DNA of 10,150 bases from G001797105 sp964528155 (GTDB lineage: Bacteria > Chloroflexota > Anaerolineae > Anaerolineales > E44-bin32): positions 1-10,150 of the forward strand of contig CAZGRL010000128.1 in assembly GCA_964528155.1 (NCBI GenBank), read 5' to 3'. The notes under the pieces are model-generated. The model made no database searches. It saw only the letters and a program-made list of their open reading frames with translations, and was not told the origin of the DNA. Position numbers and translations under genes: made by a program. Position 1 is the stretch's first letter, and each line of letters starts with the position of its first letter. Positions 1-6,355 of this stretch are shown one piece after another.

Positions 1-2
1 GG

Positions 3-233
3 CTTTACCTTGTTCAGCTTGTTTTTAACGCTTTGTGGTCAGTTATCTTTTTTGGACTAAAAAATCCGGCCTGGGCCTTTTTTGAAATCTTGATTCTCTG
101 GATTTTAATACTGATTGTCACCCTGAAATTCTATAAAATTAGAAGAGCCGCCGGCATTTTATTCATTCCTTATATTCTCTGGGTCACCTTCGCCACCATC
201 CTCAACTTCGCCATCTGGCAACTTAACGTATAA
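3..233 (+). CDS. tspO: TspO/MBR family protein, C-terminal part (5' end outside window)
   Basis: The reading frame is open from the left window edge, so this is the 3' part of a gene that starts upstream; the TTG at 33 is an internal leucine codon, not a start. The visible 76 residues are mostly hydrophobic with two or three membrane segments. They match the C-terminal half of the TspO/MBR (tryptophan-rich sensory protein, translocator protein) family: an NALWSVIFFGL stretch, then a helix ending in a basic patch (KFYKIRRAAG), then PYILWVTFATILNFAIWQLN. TspO proteins are five-helix membrane proteins that bind porphyrins and similar ligands; the exact role in small-genome bacteria is uncertain. 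The gene is visibly richer in GC than everything to its right, suggesting it is resident chromosome and the accessory region begins after it. It is followed by a perfect terminator hairpin. Confidence 0.85.
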   Translation, partial: LYLVQLVFNALWSVIFFGLKNPAWAFFEILILWILILIVTLKFYKIRRAAGILFIPYILWVTFATILNFAIWQLNV

Positions 234-287
234 CCAATGGCTATTAATTAGGACGAAATAAAGATTATTAAATAGACAGATATATAT

Positions 288-312
288 ACGAAACTTTTTA
301 GTTTCGTTTTTT
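288..312 (+). terminator. Rho-independent terminator after tspO
   Basis: A perfect 8-bp stem ACGAAACT (288-295) with AGTTTCGT (300-307) closes over a TTTT loop and runs into a T tract (307-312). It lies 55 bases after the tspO stop and probably isolates tspO from the accessory genes. Confidence 0.85.
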
Positions 313-319
313 ATAATCG

Positions 320-359
320 AAAAACGCATCTTGTGCGACGCTCCAAATTTGTCGTTTTT
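320..359. repeat. Imperfect inverted repeat surrounding the GTCGCACAAG motif
   Basis: AAAAACG (320-326) is complementary to CGTTTTT (353-359), with two small nested palindromes inside: CGCA (325-328) with TGCG (334-337), and CGAC (336-339) with GTCG (351-354). The motif at 330-339 sits in the interior. This could be a second, bidirectional terminator-like structure or a protein-binding/recombination site; no downstream function can be assigned from sequence. Confidence 0.4.
330..339 (-). repeat. GTCGCACAAG motif, copy 1 (inverted)
   Basis: Read on the minus strand this is GTCGCACAAG, identical to the first ten bases of two + strand copies at 8131 and 10065. A specific 10-mer is not expected three times in 10 kb of AT-rich sequence, and all three copies are intergenic. 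The left part resembles the XerC half of bacterial dif sites (CGCAnAA), but a XerD half is not clear. Confidence 0.6.
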
Positions 360-426
360 TATCGGATATCTGGGTTTTTGGTATATAGACAAAACATCTC
401 AAAAGTGGCAAAATTAAGGTAGTTTT

Positions 427-1551
427 ATGAGAAAGTCTTTTACTATTCACGATTTACCTCTTGAAGAGCGTCCCAGGGAGAAGATTATTCGCTCTGGTGG
501 TGGTTTTTATCTTCGAGACAAGGAATTGCTCGCTGCTATTTTGGGAAGGGGTATTGCCAAAGAATCTGTTTTTGTGACTGCCGAAAGACTTTTAACGCGT
601 TTTCAGACCATTGATAAAGCATTACAAGCTCCTATTCAGGAATTAATGTTGATAAGGGGAATCGGACTAGCAAAAGCAGCTCAATTAAAAGCAGTATTAG
701 AAGCAGGAAAACGTACTTTTGGAAAAGAAATTTATAAAAAAATTAAAGTACAACCTTTTCTTAAATGGGCTGGTGGAAAATCTCAACTTCTTGAACAATA
801 CGCAGTCTTCTTTCCGCAAAGATATAAACGTTATCTCGAACCATTTCTAGGAGGAGGGGCAGTGTTTTTTTACAGTGAACCCAATGTAGCAATACTTAGT
901 GATTACAACAAAGACCTAATTCAATGTTTCTCGGCTGTAAAAAATAATGTAAAGAGGCTTATAGATTTATTAAAGATACATAAGGAACGTCACAGCAAAG
1001 AATATTATGAGAGAATGAGGAGGGATTATAATACTAAAAAACTAGATAAGATTGAAAGAGCATCTATTTTTATTTATTTAAATAAAACTTGTTTTAACGG
1101 ATTATATAGAGTGAATAGCAAAGGAGAGTTTAATGTTCCTTTTGGTAAACATAAAAATCCTGCAATTTTTGATGAAGAGAACTTATTGGCAGCTAGTAAG
1201 TTATTAAAACAAACTAAACTTAATAGCGGTGATTTTTCTAAAATTCTAGAGTATGCCCAGAAAGATGACTTTGTTTATTTAGACCCCCCTTATTATCCGT
1301 TAAACAGAACTTCAAACTTTACTAGCTACACAGCTGAGAAATTTCTAGAAGAGGAGCAAGAAAAACTAGCTAATGTATTTAAGAAATTGGACAAGAGAAA
1401 ATGTAAGGTTATGCTAAGCAATTCTGACACAAAGTTTATAAAAAATCTCTATAAAGACCACAGAATTGAAACAGTTAAAGCAAATAGGGCTATTAGTTGC
1501 GTTGGAGACAAAAGGGGTCCAATAAACGAATTAGTGATTTTAAATTATTAA
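427..1551 (+). CDS. RadC N-terminal (HhH) domain fused to Dam/D12-class DNA adenine N6-methyltransferase
   Basis: This 374-aa protein joins two recognisable modules. Residues 1-95 are the N-terminal domain of RadC/UPF0758: LPLEERPREK at 10-19, DKELLAAILGRG at 31-42, and a helix-hairpin-helix with RGIG at 77-80 followed by AKAAQLKAVLEAGKR. The metal-dependent MPN/JAMM domain that normally follows in RadC is absent. In its place, residues 109-374 form a complete D12-class adenine methyltransferase: FLKWAGGK (111-118) and FLGGGA (140-145) for S-adenosylmethionine binding, and the catalytic DPPY (286-289). Family members transfer a methyl group to adenine N6, classically in GATC; the target here is not known. 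The HhH part probably adds non-specific DNA binding. The ATG follows a weak AAGG ribosome site. The frame is continuous across the junction, so this is not a frameshift artefact. The next gene starts 5 bases after the stop, so they are probably co-transcribed. Confidence 0.92.
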   Translation: MRKSFTIHDLPLEERPREKIIRSGGGFYLRDKELLAAILGRGIAKESVFVTAERLLTRFQTIDKALQAPIQELMLIRGIGLAKAAQLKAVLEAGKRTFGKEIYKKIKVQPFLKWAGGKSQLLEQYAVFFPQRYKRYLEPFLGGGAVFFYSEPNVAILSDYNKDLIQCFSAVKNNVKRLIDLLKIHKERHSKEYYERMRRDYNTKKLDKIERASIFIYLNKTCFNGLYRVNSKGEFNVPFGKHKNPAIFDEENLLAASKLLKQTKLNSGDFSKILEYAQKDDFVYLDPPYYPLNRTSNFTSYTAEKFLEEEQEKLANVFKKLDKRKCKVMLSNSDTKFIKNLYKDHRIETVKANRAISCVGDKRGPINELVILNY

Positions 1552-1556
1552 TTATT

Positions 1557-2120
1557 ATGGAAACAAAAGAATCAAAAATTTCAATGACTTTTAGGAAAGA
1601 AGGTAGGACAGTTCGTCCTCTGGCAACATTTGATATTGATGAAAACAAAATAATTGGTGTTTATAGGGGAAGTTTAAGTACTTATGATATTCTCATTAAG
1701 TATCGACAAAAGAAAAAAGATGGAAAGTGGTCTTTATTAAGGACCCCGAAGCATATTCATTGGGCAGTAGATTTGTTAATAAAAATGAGTAAAAAAAAGA
1801 AAAAGACATCAGGTTTTCTAGGTTTCTTAATACAGATATGGAATGAAACAAAACCCACCGTTAATAAAAAAACAGAGAGAAAATTTTTAAATCTAAATTA
1901 CTTGTTAAAAAAACACGCGAGTAAGATTAAAGAATATAAAGAGATCAGTAAATATGGCGAATATAAAATAGAATTTCTTATATTAGTTGCAAGACTTCTA
2001 ATGATTCAAGAAAAAACCAATAGAAGAGATGCATACATGTTTAGGAAACTACTAGAAGCCTTAAAAGAGGGAAAAGATATTTTTTCAATAGTTTCAATAG
2101 CTACTCACAGGGGAAGATAA
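1557..2120 (+). CDS. Uncharacterised basic protein, methylase neighbour
   Basis: I do not recognise this 187-aa protein securely. The open frame reaches upstream into the methylase gene, but the ATG at 1557, five bases after the methylase stop, is the sensible start. The protein is lysine-rich with no signal peptide or membrane segment. Visible blocks are RTVRPLATFDIDENKIIGVYRG near the N-terminus (beta-rich in appearance), a conserved-looking RTPKHIHWAVDLLIKM segment around residues 61-76, then a lysine run and a helical C-terminal half. Its tight coupling to an adenine methyltransferase suggests a partner role: cognate restriction enzyme, methylase accessory, or small regulator. No PD-(D/E)XK, HNH or GIY-YIG motif is apparent, so the restriction idea is only context-based. 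Confidence 0.75.
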   Translation: METKESKISMTFRKEGRTVRPLATFDIDENKIIGVYRGSLSTYDILIKYRQKKKDGKWSLLRTPKHIHWAVDLLIKMSKKKKKTSGFLGFLIQIWNETKPTVNKKTERKFLNLNYLLKKHASKIKEYKEISKYGEYKIEFLILVARLLMIQEKTNRRDAYMFRKLLEALKEGKDIFSIVSIATHRGR

Positions 2121-2142
2121 TTTAATATTGAGAAATAAAATT
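2121..2142 (+). repeat. Element B, degenerate copy (leader of zinc-ribbon gene)
   Basis: The leader contains AATATTGAGAAATAAAAT, which matches the 3' half of element B seen at 3788, 5992 and 6402 (AATTAATTGAGAAATA). It fills the whole gap between the preceding stop and the ATG at 2143. Confidence 0.5.
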
Positions 2143-2322
2143 ATGGAAAGAACAAACAAAAAAGAGTGCCCAAAGTGTAAAAGTAAAAATATATTTGATA
2201 GAGGAGATAGAGTTGGTGAATGTGAAGATTATATCCCAGGGAAACCAATATCAGAACCAGATCAACCAATTTGTGAATGTAGGGATTGCGGAGAATTGTT
2301 TATTTTTTTAGGAAATAGCTAA
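2143..2322 (+). CDS. Small zinc-ribbon protein
   Basis: A 59-aa protein with two CxxC knuckles, CPKC (residues 9-12) and CRDC (46-49), separated by a 33-residue loop containing an acidic, proline-rich stretch. The arrangement is a typical zinc-ribbon, here occupying almost the whole protein. A TTG at 2128 is in frame, but it lies inside the repeated TTGAGAAATAA leader element that also occurs before other genes in other frames, so the ATG at 2143 is the better start. Zinc ribbons of this size commonly bind nucleic acid or act as adaptor subunits; no specific partner can be named. Its stop codon TAA (2320-2322) overlaps the first bases of repeat copy A1. Confidence 0.75.
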   Translation: MERTNKKECPKCKSKNIFDRGDRVGECEDYIPGKPISEPDQPICECRDCGELFIFLGNS

Positions 2323-2340
2323 AATTTCCCCCGAAGTTTA
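2321..2340 (+). repeat. Intercistronic repeat A, copy 1
   Basis: Matches the 20-base core AAAATTTAGCCCGAAGTTGA at 17 of 20 positions (CC replaces AG at positions 8-9, T replaces G at 19). It overlaps the preceding stop codon. It is the leftmost and most divergent of eight copies. Confidence 0.75.
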
Positions 2341-2351
2341 GAAAAATTCAT

Positions 2352-2382
2352 AAAAGGTCGGTTTTAAGATAAATTTAAGAAT
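2352..2382 (+). repeat. Element B, degenerate copy (leader of DUF350-like gene)
   Basis: AAAAGGTCGG followed by an A/T-rich stretch resembles the start of element B (AAAAGGCCGAAG at 3788). It lies between repeat A copy 1 and the ATG at 2383, the same A-then-B order as at 3754-3816. Confidence 0.4.
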
Positions 2383-2604
2383 ATGTTATATATTTTTCAA
2401 CAATATCTTATTACGTTTGGTTGGGCCTTAACCGGAGCAATTTCAATGGCAATTGCGCTTGGTTTATTAGTTAAAATATTTTCTCGGATTACACCAATTA
2501 ACGAGTGGGAGGAAATTAAAAAGGGAAACATTGGTGCAGCCATTATAATTGCAGCAGTTATTATTGGTACAGCGTTGGTGGTTGGTTTAACCGTAATGCC
2601 ATAA
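2383..2604 (+). CDS. DUF350-like small membrane protein
   Basis: A 73-aa integral membrane protein with two predicted membrane helices (roughly residues 8-32 and 49-70). The loop between them contains INEWEEIKKGNIGAAIIIAA, which resembles the DUF350 signature (a basic helix with KGN followed by a small-residue helix). DUF350 proteins usually carry two such two-helix units in about 130 residues, so this is a single-unit form. DUF350 function is not established; it is a membrane protein often found in accessory loci. The gene is preceded by repeat A plus a degenerate element B and is followed 11 bases later by a secreted-protein gene without an intervening repeat, so these two may form one cassette. 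Confidence 0.75.
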   Translation: MLYIFQQYLITFGWALTGAISMAIALGLLVKIFSRITPINEWEEIKKGNIGAAIIIAAVIIGTALVVGLTVMP

Positions 2605-2615
2605 GAATAATTAAA

Positions 2616-3023
2616 ATGTTTGGCGATATTAGGTTTAAAATTTTAATATTTTTTATATTAGTTATTTTCCCAATAACTATTTTTGCGCATCCTGGTAAAA
2701 CCGATGCAAATGGATGCCACGTATGTAGAACTAATTGTGAGAAATGGGGATTAAGTGACGGGGAATATCATTGCCACAATAAACCAATAGAAACTACAAG
2801 AGAGGTAAAAACCGAAGCAAGGACGTTAGCCAACATAAAGGCAAGAGAATCTACACCTTCCACCTTGAAAGGAACAATTTGTTCTTACGACGCTTATAAT
2901 TGTTCTAACTTTATAACCCACACAGAAGCTCAAGCCGTTTTTGAGTACTGTGGGGGTATCAATAATGATATTCATCGGCTTGATGGAGATAATGACGGTA
3001 TAGCTTGTGAGAGTTTAAAATAA
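2616..3023 (+). CDS. Secreted or membrane-anchored YHYH/Excalibur domain protein
   Basis: This 135-aa protein starts with a basic N-terminus and a hydrophobic segment (residues 8-24) ending in FA, a likely signal peptide or anchor. Residues 25-55 form a Cys/His-rich module: HPGKTDANGCHVC, then WGLSDGEYHCHN, the YHYH-type pattern seen in many small exported bacterial proteins. The C-terminal 50 residues are an Excalibur domain: CSNFITHTEAQAVFEYCGG followed by the calcium-binding loop LDGDNDGIACE (D123, D125, D127, with C131 likely disulfide-bonded). Excalibur domains occur on extracellular proteins, often with nucleases. The product probably acts outside the membrane, binding calcium or another metal. 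The stop TAA forms the first three bases of repeat A copy 2. Confidence 0.85.
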   Translation: MFGDIRFKILIFFILVIFPITIFAHPGKTDANGCHVCRTNCEKWGLSDGEYHCHNKPIETTREVKTEARTLANIKARESTPSTLKGTICSYDAYNCSNFITHTEAQAVFEYCGGINNDIHRLDGDNDGIACESLK

Positions 3024-3045
3024 TCAAAATTTAACCCGAAGTTGA
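3021..3045 (+). repeat. Intercistronic repeat A, copy 2
   Basis: TAATC precedes the 20-base core (3026-3045), which matches consensus at 19 of 20 positions (A for G at position 9). The TAA is the stop codon of the upstream gene and the core ends 10 bases before the next ATG. Confidence 0.9.
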
Positions 3046-3055
3046 AGAATAACTT

Positions 3056-3760
3056 ATGGAAAAATTAAACAGATTAAATTCTATTGGTGCAAAAGATTTG
3101 GGCAGTTTAGCTTTGCCGGAATTTTGTCCAAGATGTTTTTGGTTTGAACGTCATTTTGGTCCATTTCCCATGCGTTTTCCCGGCATTTTCAGCGTGATAG
3201 ATTCTGTTAGCAAAAAGAGCGTTTCTCGGTCATTTTTCCAACGGAAAAAATTACCTGATTGGCTTAACATTCCTGATGTTAAAGAAGTTTTATCCGTGGA
3301 AGACGTAGGGAAAGTCGAGGCCTATCAGAACCGAAAATATCTCATAATTTTACATAAAGAAAGCGGTTTGATTTTAAAGGGTACGCCTGATGGTATATTT
3401 AAACTAAATGACGGAACTATCCATATAGTGGATTTTAAAACAGCCAGATACACTCAAAAACAAAATGAATTACAACCTCTCTATGAAATTCAACTTAATT
3501 CTTATGCATTGTTAGCTCATAAATTTCCCGTTTCTAAACTTTCTTTGGTTTATTGCGAACCAAATTCGGAATTAGAGAACGATACTGATTTCAATCTTAA
3601 ATTTTCTTCCACAATAGTACCCGTTGAACTTAATACGAAAGCAGTTTTAGGTTTATTAAAAAAGGCTAAAGAAATAATAGATCAAAAAAATCCTCCTTCA
3701 GCCCGGCCAGGTTGTAGGGGAACATGTTTTTATATTAATAAAATCTATCCAAATAATTAA
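3056..3760 (+). CDS. PD-(D/E)XK nuclease, Cas4/RecB-like, with four cysteines
   Basis: This 234-aa protein carries the catalytic pattern of the PDDEXK_1/Cas4-like nuclease family: GTPDGIF with D112, the beta-hairpin IHIVDFKTA with D126 and K128, and the QLNSY helix motif with Q146 and Y150. Two cysteine pairs bracket the domain, CPRC near the N-terminus (C24, C27) and CRGTC near the C-terminus (C220, C224). That placement parallels the iron-sulfur cluster cysteines of Cas4 and AddB-type nucleases, which hold the two ends of the domain together, although the 2+2 split differs from the usual 1+3 of Cas4. The likely activity is metal-dependent DNA cleavage, perhaps exonucleolytic. There is no cas1, cas2 or CRISPR array here, so this is a stand-alone member. 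It precedes the OLD-type ATPase gene, separated by repeats A and B. Confidence 0.85.
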   Translation: MEKLNRLNSIGAKDLGSLALPEFCPRCFWFERHFGPFPMRFPGIFSVIDSVSKKSVSRSFFQRKKLPDWLNIPDVKEVLSVEDVGKVEAYQNRKYLIILHKESGLILKGTPDGIFKLNDGTIHIVDFKTARYTQKQNELQPLYEIQLNSYALLAHKFPVSKLSLVYCEPNSELENDTDFNLKFSSTIVPVELNTKAVLGLLKKAKEIIDQKNPPSARPGCRGTCFYINKIYPNN

Positions 3761-3778
3761 AATTTAGCCCGAAGCTGA
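3754..3778 (+). repeat. Intercistronic repeat A, copy 3
   Basis: TAATT precedes the core (3759-3778), which matches consensus at 19 of 20 positions (C for T at position 17). The upstream stop codon (3758-3760) overlaps it. Confidence 0.9.
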
Positions 3779-3787
3779 AGGAAATCT

Positions 3788-3823
3788 AAAAGGCCGAAGA
3801 ATTAACTGAGAAATAAAATTTAA
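3788..3823 (+). repeat. Element B copy joined to a partial repeat A
   Basis: AAAAGGCCGAAG leads into AATTAACTGAGAAATA, then AAAATTTAACCC, the first part of the A core, in direct continuity. This is the clearest place where B runs into A, suggesting both are pieces of one longer composite leader. It ends 15 bases before the ATG at 3839. Confidence 0.8.
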
Positions 3824-3838
3824 CCCTAATTTTAATTT

Positions 3839-5461
3839 ATGGTGAAAATCAGCCAAATTGAAATACTCGAAAACGCTACAGAAGATTGTAAAAATATCAA
3901 TCTGATTATCGGTCCAAATAATAGTGGAAAAACCGTTTTTCTAAAGGAGATTTATAGTTGTGTTGAAAATATATCGATACCTAAAGAGTCAAAGTGGCTA
4001 ACGAAGATCCAGATAAAATTGAAGAATTTAAAAAGTACGATAAAGACTTTAATACCCAAAGTTTATGAAGTAGAAAATTTTGAAATAGTAAACACTCTTA
4101 GTAAGGCCGGTTATAAAGCATTTACCACTAAAAGGGATATTTATAATTTGCATGTATTTAATGAAAGTCGAGGACTTTCCGAGGAGGAAGAAATGCAGTA
4201 TGAGATTACTAAAACTTCGAATCAAGATAGCAGATGGTATTTTTTGAAATTTTTGTCAAATAATTTTATCGCCTTAGAAGACTGTGGATCTCGGTTAGGC
4301 GGCCCCTTTAACACTGCAGTTAATGATTTACTTGCAGAGTCCGAGAGTAACATTTTAAATTATCTTTTTTTAAATAAAGACATTTTAGGAGAAATTAAGA
4401 AGAATATCCGCGAGGTATTTAAAATAGATATTGGTTTTGATAATCTCCAACAGGGACAGAAACCTTTACGCATTTTACCGAGTGAAAAAATAAAGGGAGA
4501 GACTAATGCAAGAAAAGTTGCACTGGAATGGAAAAATAACTCGCCACTTATAGATCAACAAGGAGATGGAATCAAGGCATATTTAAGATTAATTTTCAGC
4601 CTATTACAGCCATTCAAAACAATTATTTTTATTGACGAGCCAGAAACATTTCTTCATTCTCCCCAGAGGAGAGCATTAGGAACTTTGGTAGCTAAATTAG
4701 CAAAGGAAAAAGATAAGCAATTATTTATAGCCACACATGATTCAGAATTTTTAAGAGGTATTCTGAGTTCCGAGGTCTCAAGCATAAAGATATTTTATTT
4801 AAGAAGAAAAGAAAACATTTTTAATTATAAAGTATTCTCTCCAGAGGATATTAGAACGCTTACTCAATTTAAATCTAATCTTTATACTGAGAGAGTTCTT
4901 AACTCCTTCTTTTATAAAAAGACTATCCTTTGTGAAGACGAAAATGACAGAGTATTTTATGAAAGTGCCTCCGCTTTATATTTATGGGACCTATTCCAAG
5001 ATGTAAATTTTATTGGACTTAATGGCAAAAGAGAAGCATTAAAAATATTTCAAAAACTTCGGGAGTTTGAATTAGATGTCGGGGCACTAGTAGATATTGA
5101 TTTTATTCTAGATGAACAATTTCCTTCTTACATTTCTGATACAGTGTTAAAAGATAAATTTGAAGAATTTAAGAGAACCTTCCAAAATTTAGAACAAGAA
5201 AATATTATTACACGGAAAAAATTTAAGGAATCTGGCATTCAAATAATCCAAAAGAAAGCCTCACAAGTTACGACTAATCTAAAAGAGATATTAGATGGCT
5301 TATTTAACTATAGTATTTTTATTGTTCCTGTTGGCGAGCTAGAGTCTTGGACAAGAGATGATTTGGGAGAGAGATGGAGTCCTCAAAATTCTTTGAATTT
5401 AATTCATTCTAAAATAAAAAGAAAGCTTAAAAAATTTTTAGGGAAAATTTTGACTAAATAA
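3839..5461 (+). CDS. OLD-family ATPase with C-terminal TOPRIM nuclease domain
   Basis: This 540-aa protein combines an ABC-type ATPase with a TOPRIM domain, the architecture of OLD (overcoming lysogenization defect) nucleases and of GajA. Seen directly: Walker A GPNNSGKT (25-32), Walker B with adjacent glutamate IIFIDEPETF (D266, E267), and the ATHDSEF switch histidine (H300). The TOPRIM half has TILCEDENDRVFYE (E366), LVDIDF with D419 and D421, and a downstream GELESW typical of OLD TOPRIM domains. The insertion between Walker A and B is long, as in the family. OLD proteins dimerise and nick or cut DNA under nucleotide control, and several protect against phage. No UvrD-like GajB gene adjoins, so this is not a canonical Gabija system; a PD-(D/E)XK nuclease lies upstream instead. 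All expected catalytic residues are present, so it should be active. Confidence 0.9.
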   Translation: MVKISQIEILENATEDCKNINLIIGPNNSGKTVFLKEIYSCVENISIPKESKWLTKIQIKLKNLKSTIKTLIPKVYEVENFEIVNTLSKAGYKAFTTKRDIYNLHVFNESRGLSEEEEMQYEITKTSNQDSRWYFLKFLSNNFIALEDCGSRLGGPFNTAVNDLLAESESNILNYLFLNKDILGEIKKNIREVFKIDIGFDNLQQGQKPLRILPSEKIKGETNARKVALEWKNNSPLIDQQGDGIKAYLRLIFSLLQPFKTIIFIDEPETFLHSPQRRALGTLVAKLAKEKDKQLFIATHDSEFLRGILSSEVSSIKIFYLRRKENIFNYKVFSPEDIRTLTQFKSNLYTERVLNSFFYKKTILCEDENDRVFYESASALYLWDLFQDVNFIGLNGKREALKIFQKLREFELDVGALVDIDFILDEQFPSYISDTVLKDKFEEFKRTFQNLEQENIITRKKFKESGIQIIQKKASQVTTNLKEILDGLFNYSIFIVPVGELESWTRDDLGERWSPQNSLNLIHSKIKRKLKKFLGKILTK

Positions 5462-5471
5462 ATTAGAAAAA

Positions 5472-5496
5472 TAATCAAAATTTAGCCCAAAGTTGG
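5472..5496 (+). repeat. Intercistronic repeat A, copy 4
   Basis: TAATC precedes the core (5477-5496), matching at 18 of 20 positions (A for G at 13, G for A at 20). It ends only 3 bases before the ATG at 5500, so any ribosome binding must involve the repeat itself. Confidence 0.9.
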
Positions 5497-5499
5497 ATT

Positions 5500-6009
5500 A
5501 TGATATATAAAGTAAAACCAGCATATTTCCCATTAATACAGAAACCGAATATGTGTAATGTGGTTTGTCTCCAGATGATTCTATTTCGTCGCGGCTATAA
5601 ATTCACTCAAGATTTCATAGCAAAAGGTATTAAGAATAATCTAAATTATAGGACAGTTGAACATGCAGATTTGGTAAATAAATTTTTTAGAAAAAATAAA
5701 TTACCGTTTAAAGCAATTTCATTCAAGGCTTCGCAGATAGATAACTTAAAAGAATTTATTATAGAGGCAATAAGAAGAAATAGGGATTTATGGGTAGAAT
5801 TATATAATCCTATAATGTATAAAGTCCCTGGTGGACATGATTGTTTAGTTCAGGCAGTAGACACCAAAAACAATAAGGTTACGCTCGTTGATCCTTACGG
5901 TCCCCATAAGCAGGTCTATACGGTTGCTCTATCCAAGATTGTCAGAGCAATAGGTAAAACAAATAGAGAAAGAGGATTTTTAGTAGTTAATAAAAAGTCG
6001 AAGAATTAA
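5500..6009 (+). CDS. C39-like papain-fold cysteine peptidase
   Basis: A 169-aa single-domain protein with the layout of peptidase family C39/C39_2. The N-terminal helix carries a cysteine in NMCNVVCLQMIL (C19 is in the catalytic position, C23 in the usual small-residue position), the histidine is in PGGHDCLVQAVD (H113), and the aspartate is in VTLVDPYG (D131). These provide a Cys-His-Asp triad. No signal peptide or membrane segment is present, so it is not the leader-peptide-cleaving part of a bacteriocin exporter. A cytoplasmic protease, peptidase-like amidase or toxin-processing role is possible; no substrate can be named. The last five residues (KKSKN) and the stop are encoded by element B, so the repeat now supplies the C-terminal tail. 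This may reflect fusion of the gene end with the repeat. Confidence 0.75.
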   Translation: MIYKVKPAYFPLIQKPNMCNVVCLQMILFRRGYKFTQDFIAKGIKNNLNYRTVEHADLVNKFFRKNKLPFKAISFKASQIDNLKEFIIEAIRRNRDLWVELYNPIMYKVPGGHDCLVQAVDTKNNKVTLVDPYGPHKQVYTVALSKIVRAIGKTNRERGFLVVNKKSKN

Positions 6010-6021
6010 TTGAGAAATAAA
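5992..6021 (+). repeat. Element B, copy at the 3' end of the C39-like gene
   Basis: AAAAGTCGAAGAATTAATTG continues into AGAAATAAA. It is nearly identical to the copy at 6402 through the AGAAATA end. It overlaps the last codons and stop (6007-6009) of the upstream gene and ends 4 bases before the ATG at 6026. Confidence 0.85.
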
Positions 6022-6025
6022 AAAA

Positions 6026-6325
6026 ATGATTCAATCTAAAGAAATCATTATACAAGAGATTAAGAGGTATATAGATATGACGGGTGGTGATTATCCTAAT
6101 TGGTATGTTGGAATCGCCACAAATCCCGAACAAAGATTATATGAAGAACACAATGTTGATAAAAATGGATTATGTGTATATAGAGAAGCAGAAAATTCTA
6201 ATATTGCAAGAGAAATAGAAGAGTACTTCGTTAATATACTAGGTACCGATGGCGGGGGTGGCGGAGGTGATAATACAACGAGATTTGTTTACGCCTACAA
6301 AAAGACAGCCTATACAAATCAGTAA
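6026..6325 (+). CDS. Small GIY-YIG-like protein with a polyglycine stretch
   Basis: This 99-aa protein has the second half of a GIY-YIG nuclease signature: NWYVGIATNPEQRLYEEHNV, with YVG at 27-29, R37 and H42 in the spacing typical of that fold, and a candidate metal-binding glutamate in AREIEEYFVNILG (E65 or E66). A clear upstream GIY strand is not visible, so the domain is divergent or the first strand is degenerate. Residues 76-81 are six consecutive glycines in a TDGGGGGGDN loop, followed by a VYAYKK strand. Known GIY-YIG proteins cleave DNA; activity here is uncertain. The gene has no repeat A upstream, only element B, and is followed by repeat A copy 5. Confidence 0.7.
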   Translation: MIQSKEIIIQEIKRYIDMTGGDYPNWYVGIATNPEQRLYEEHNVDKNGLCVYREAENSNIAREIEEYFVNILGTDGGGGGGDNTTRFVYAYKKTAYTNQ

Positions 6326-6330
6326 AAAAA

Positions 6331-6355
6331 TAATCAAAATTTAGTCCGAAGTTGA
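6331..6355 (+). repeat. Intercistronic repeat A, copy 5
   Basis: TAATC precedes the core (6336-6355), matching at 19 of 20 positions (T for C at position 10). Its last base abuts a bulged hairpin at 6356. Confidence 0.9.

Noticed and set aside
382..387. TATATA as a -10 box for the methylase gene.
   Set aside because: No -35-like hexamer lies at a suitable distance (TTGTCG at 349 is 27 bases away), so a promoter cannot be supported.
159..392. Minus-strand frame of 77 codons over the end of tspO and the terminator.
   Set aside because: It overlaps the tspO coding sequence and the terminator hairpin, and its product has no recognisable domain.
3031..3047. Integron attC reading of repeat A: ATTTAAC and GTTGAAG in copy 2 resemble the RYYYAAC/GTTRRRY core sites.
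   Set aside because: Other copies have ATTTAGC, the right-hand box does not end in a pyrimidine, no paired inner boxes are present, and no integron integrase is in the window. The repeat is not a classical attC.
3056..3760. Cas4 as part of a CRISPR-Cas locus.
   Set aside because: No cas1, cas2, effector gene or CRISPR repeat-spacer pattern is visible; the intergenic repeats are separated by whole genes of varied length, not by uniform spacers.
3839..5461. Canonical Gabija system (GajA).
   Set aside because: The ATPase-TOPRIM layout fits, but no UvrD-like GajB helicase gene follows.
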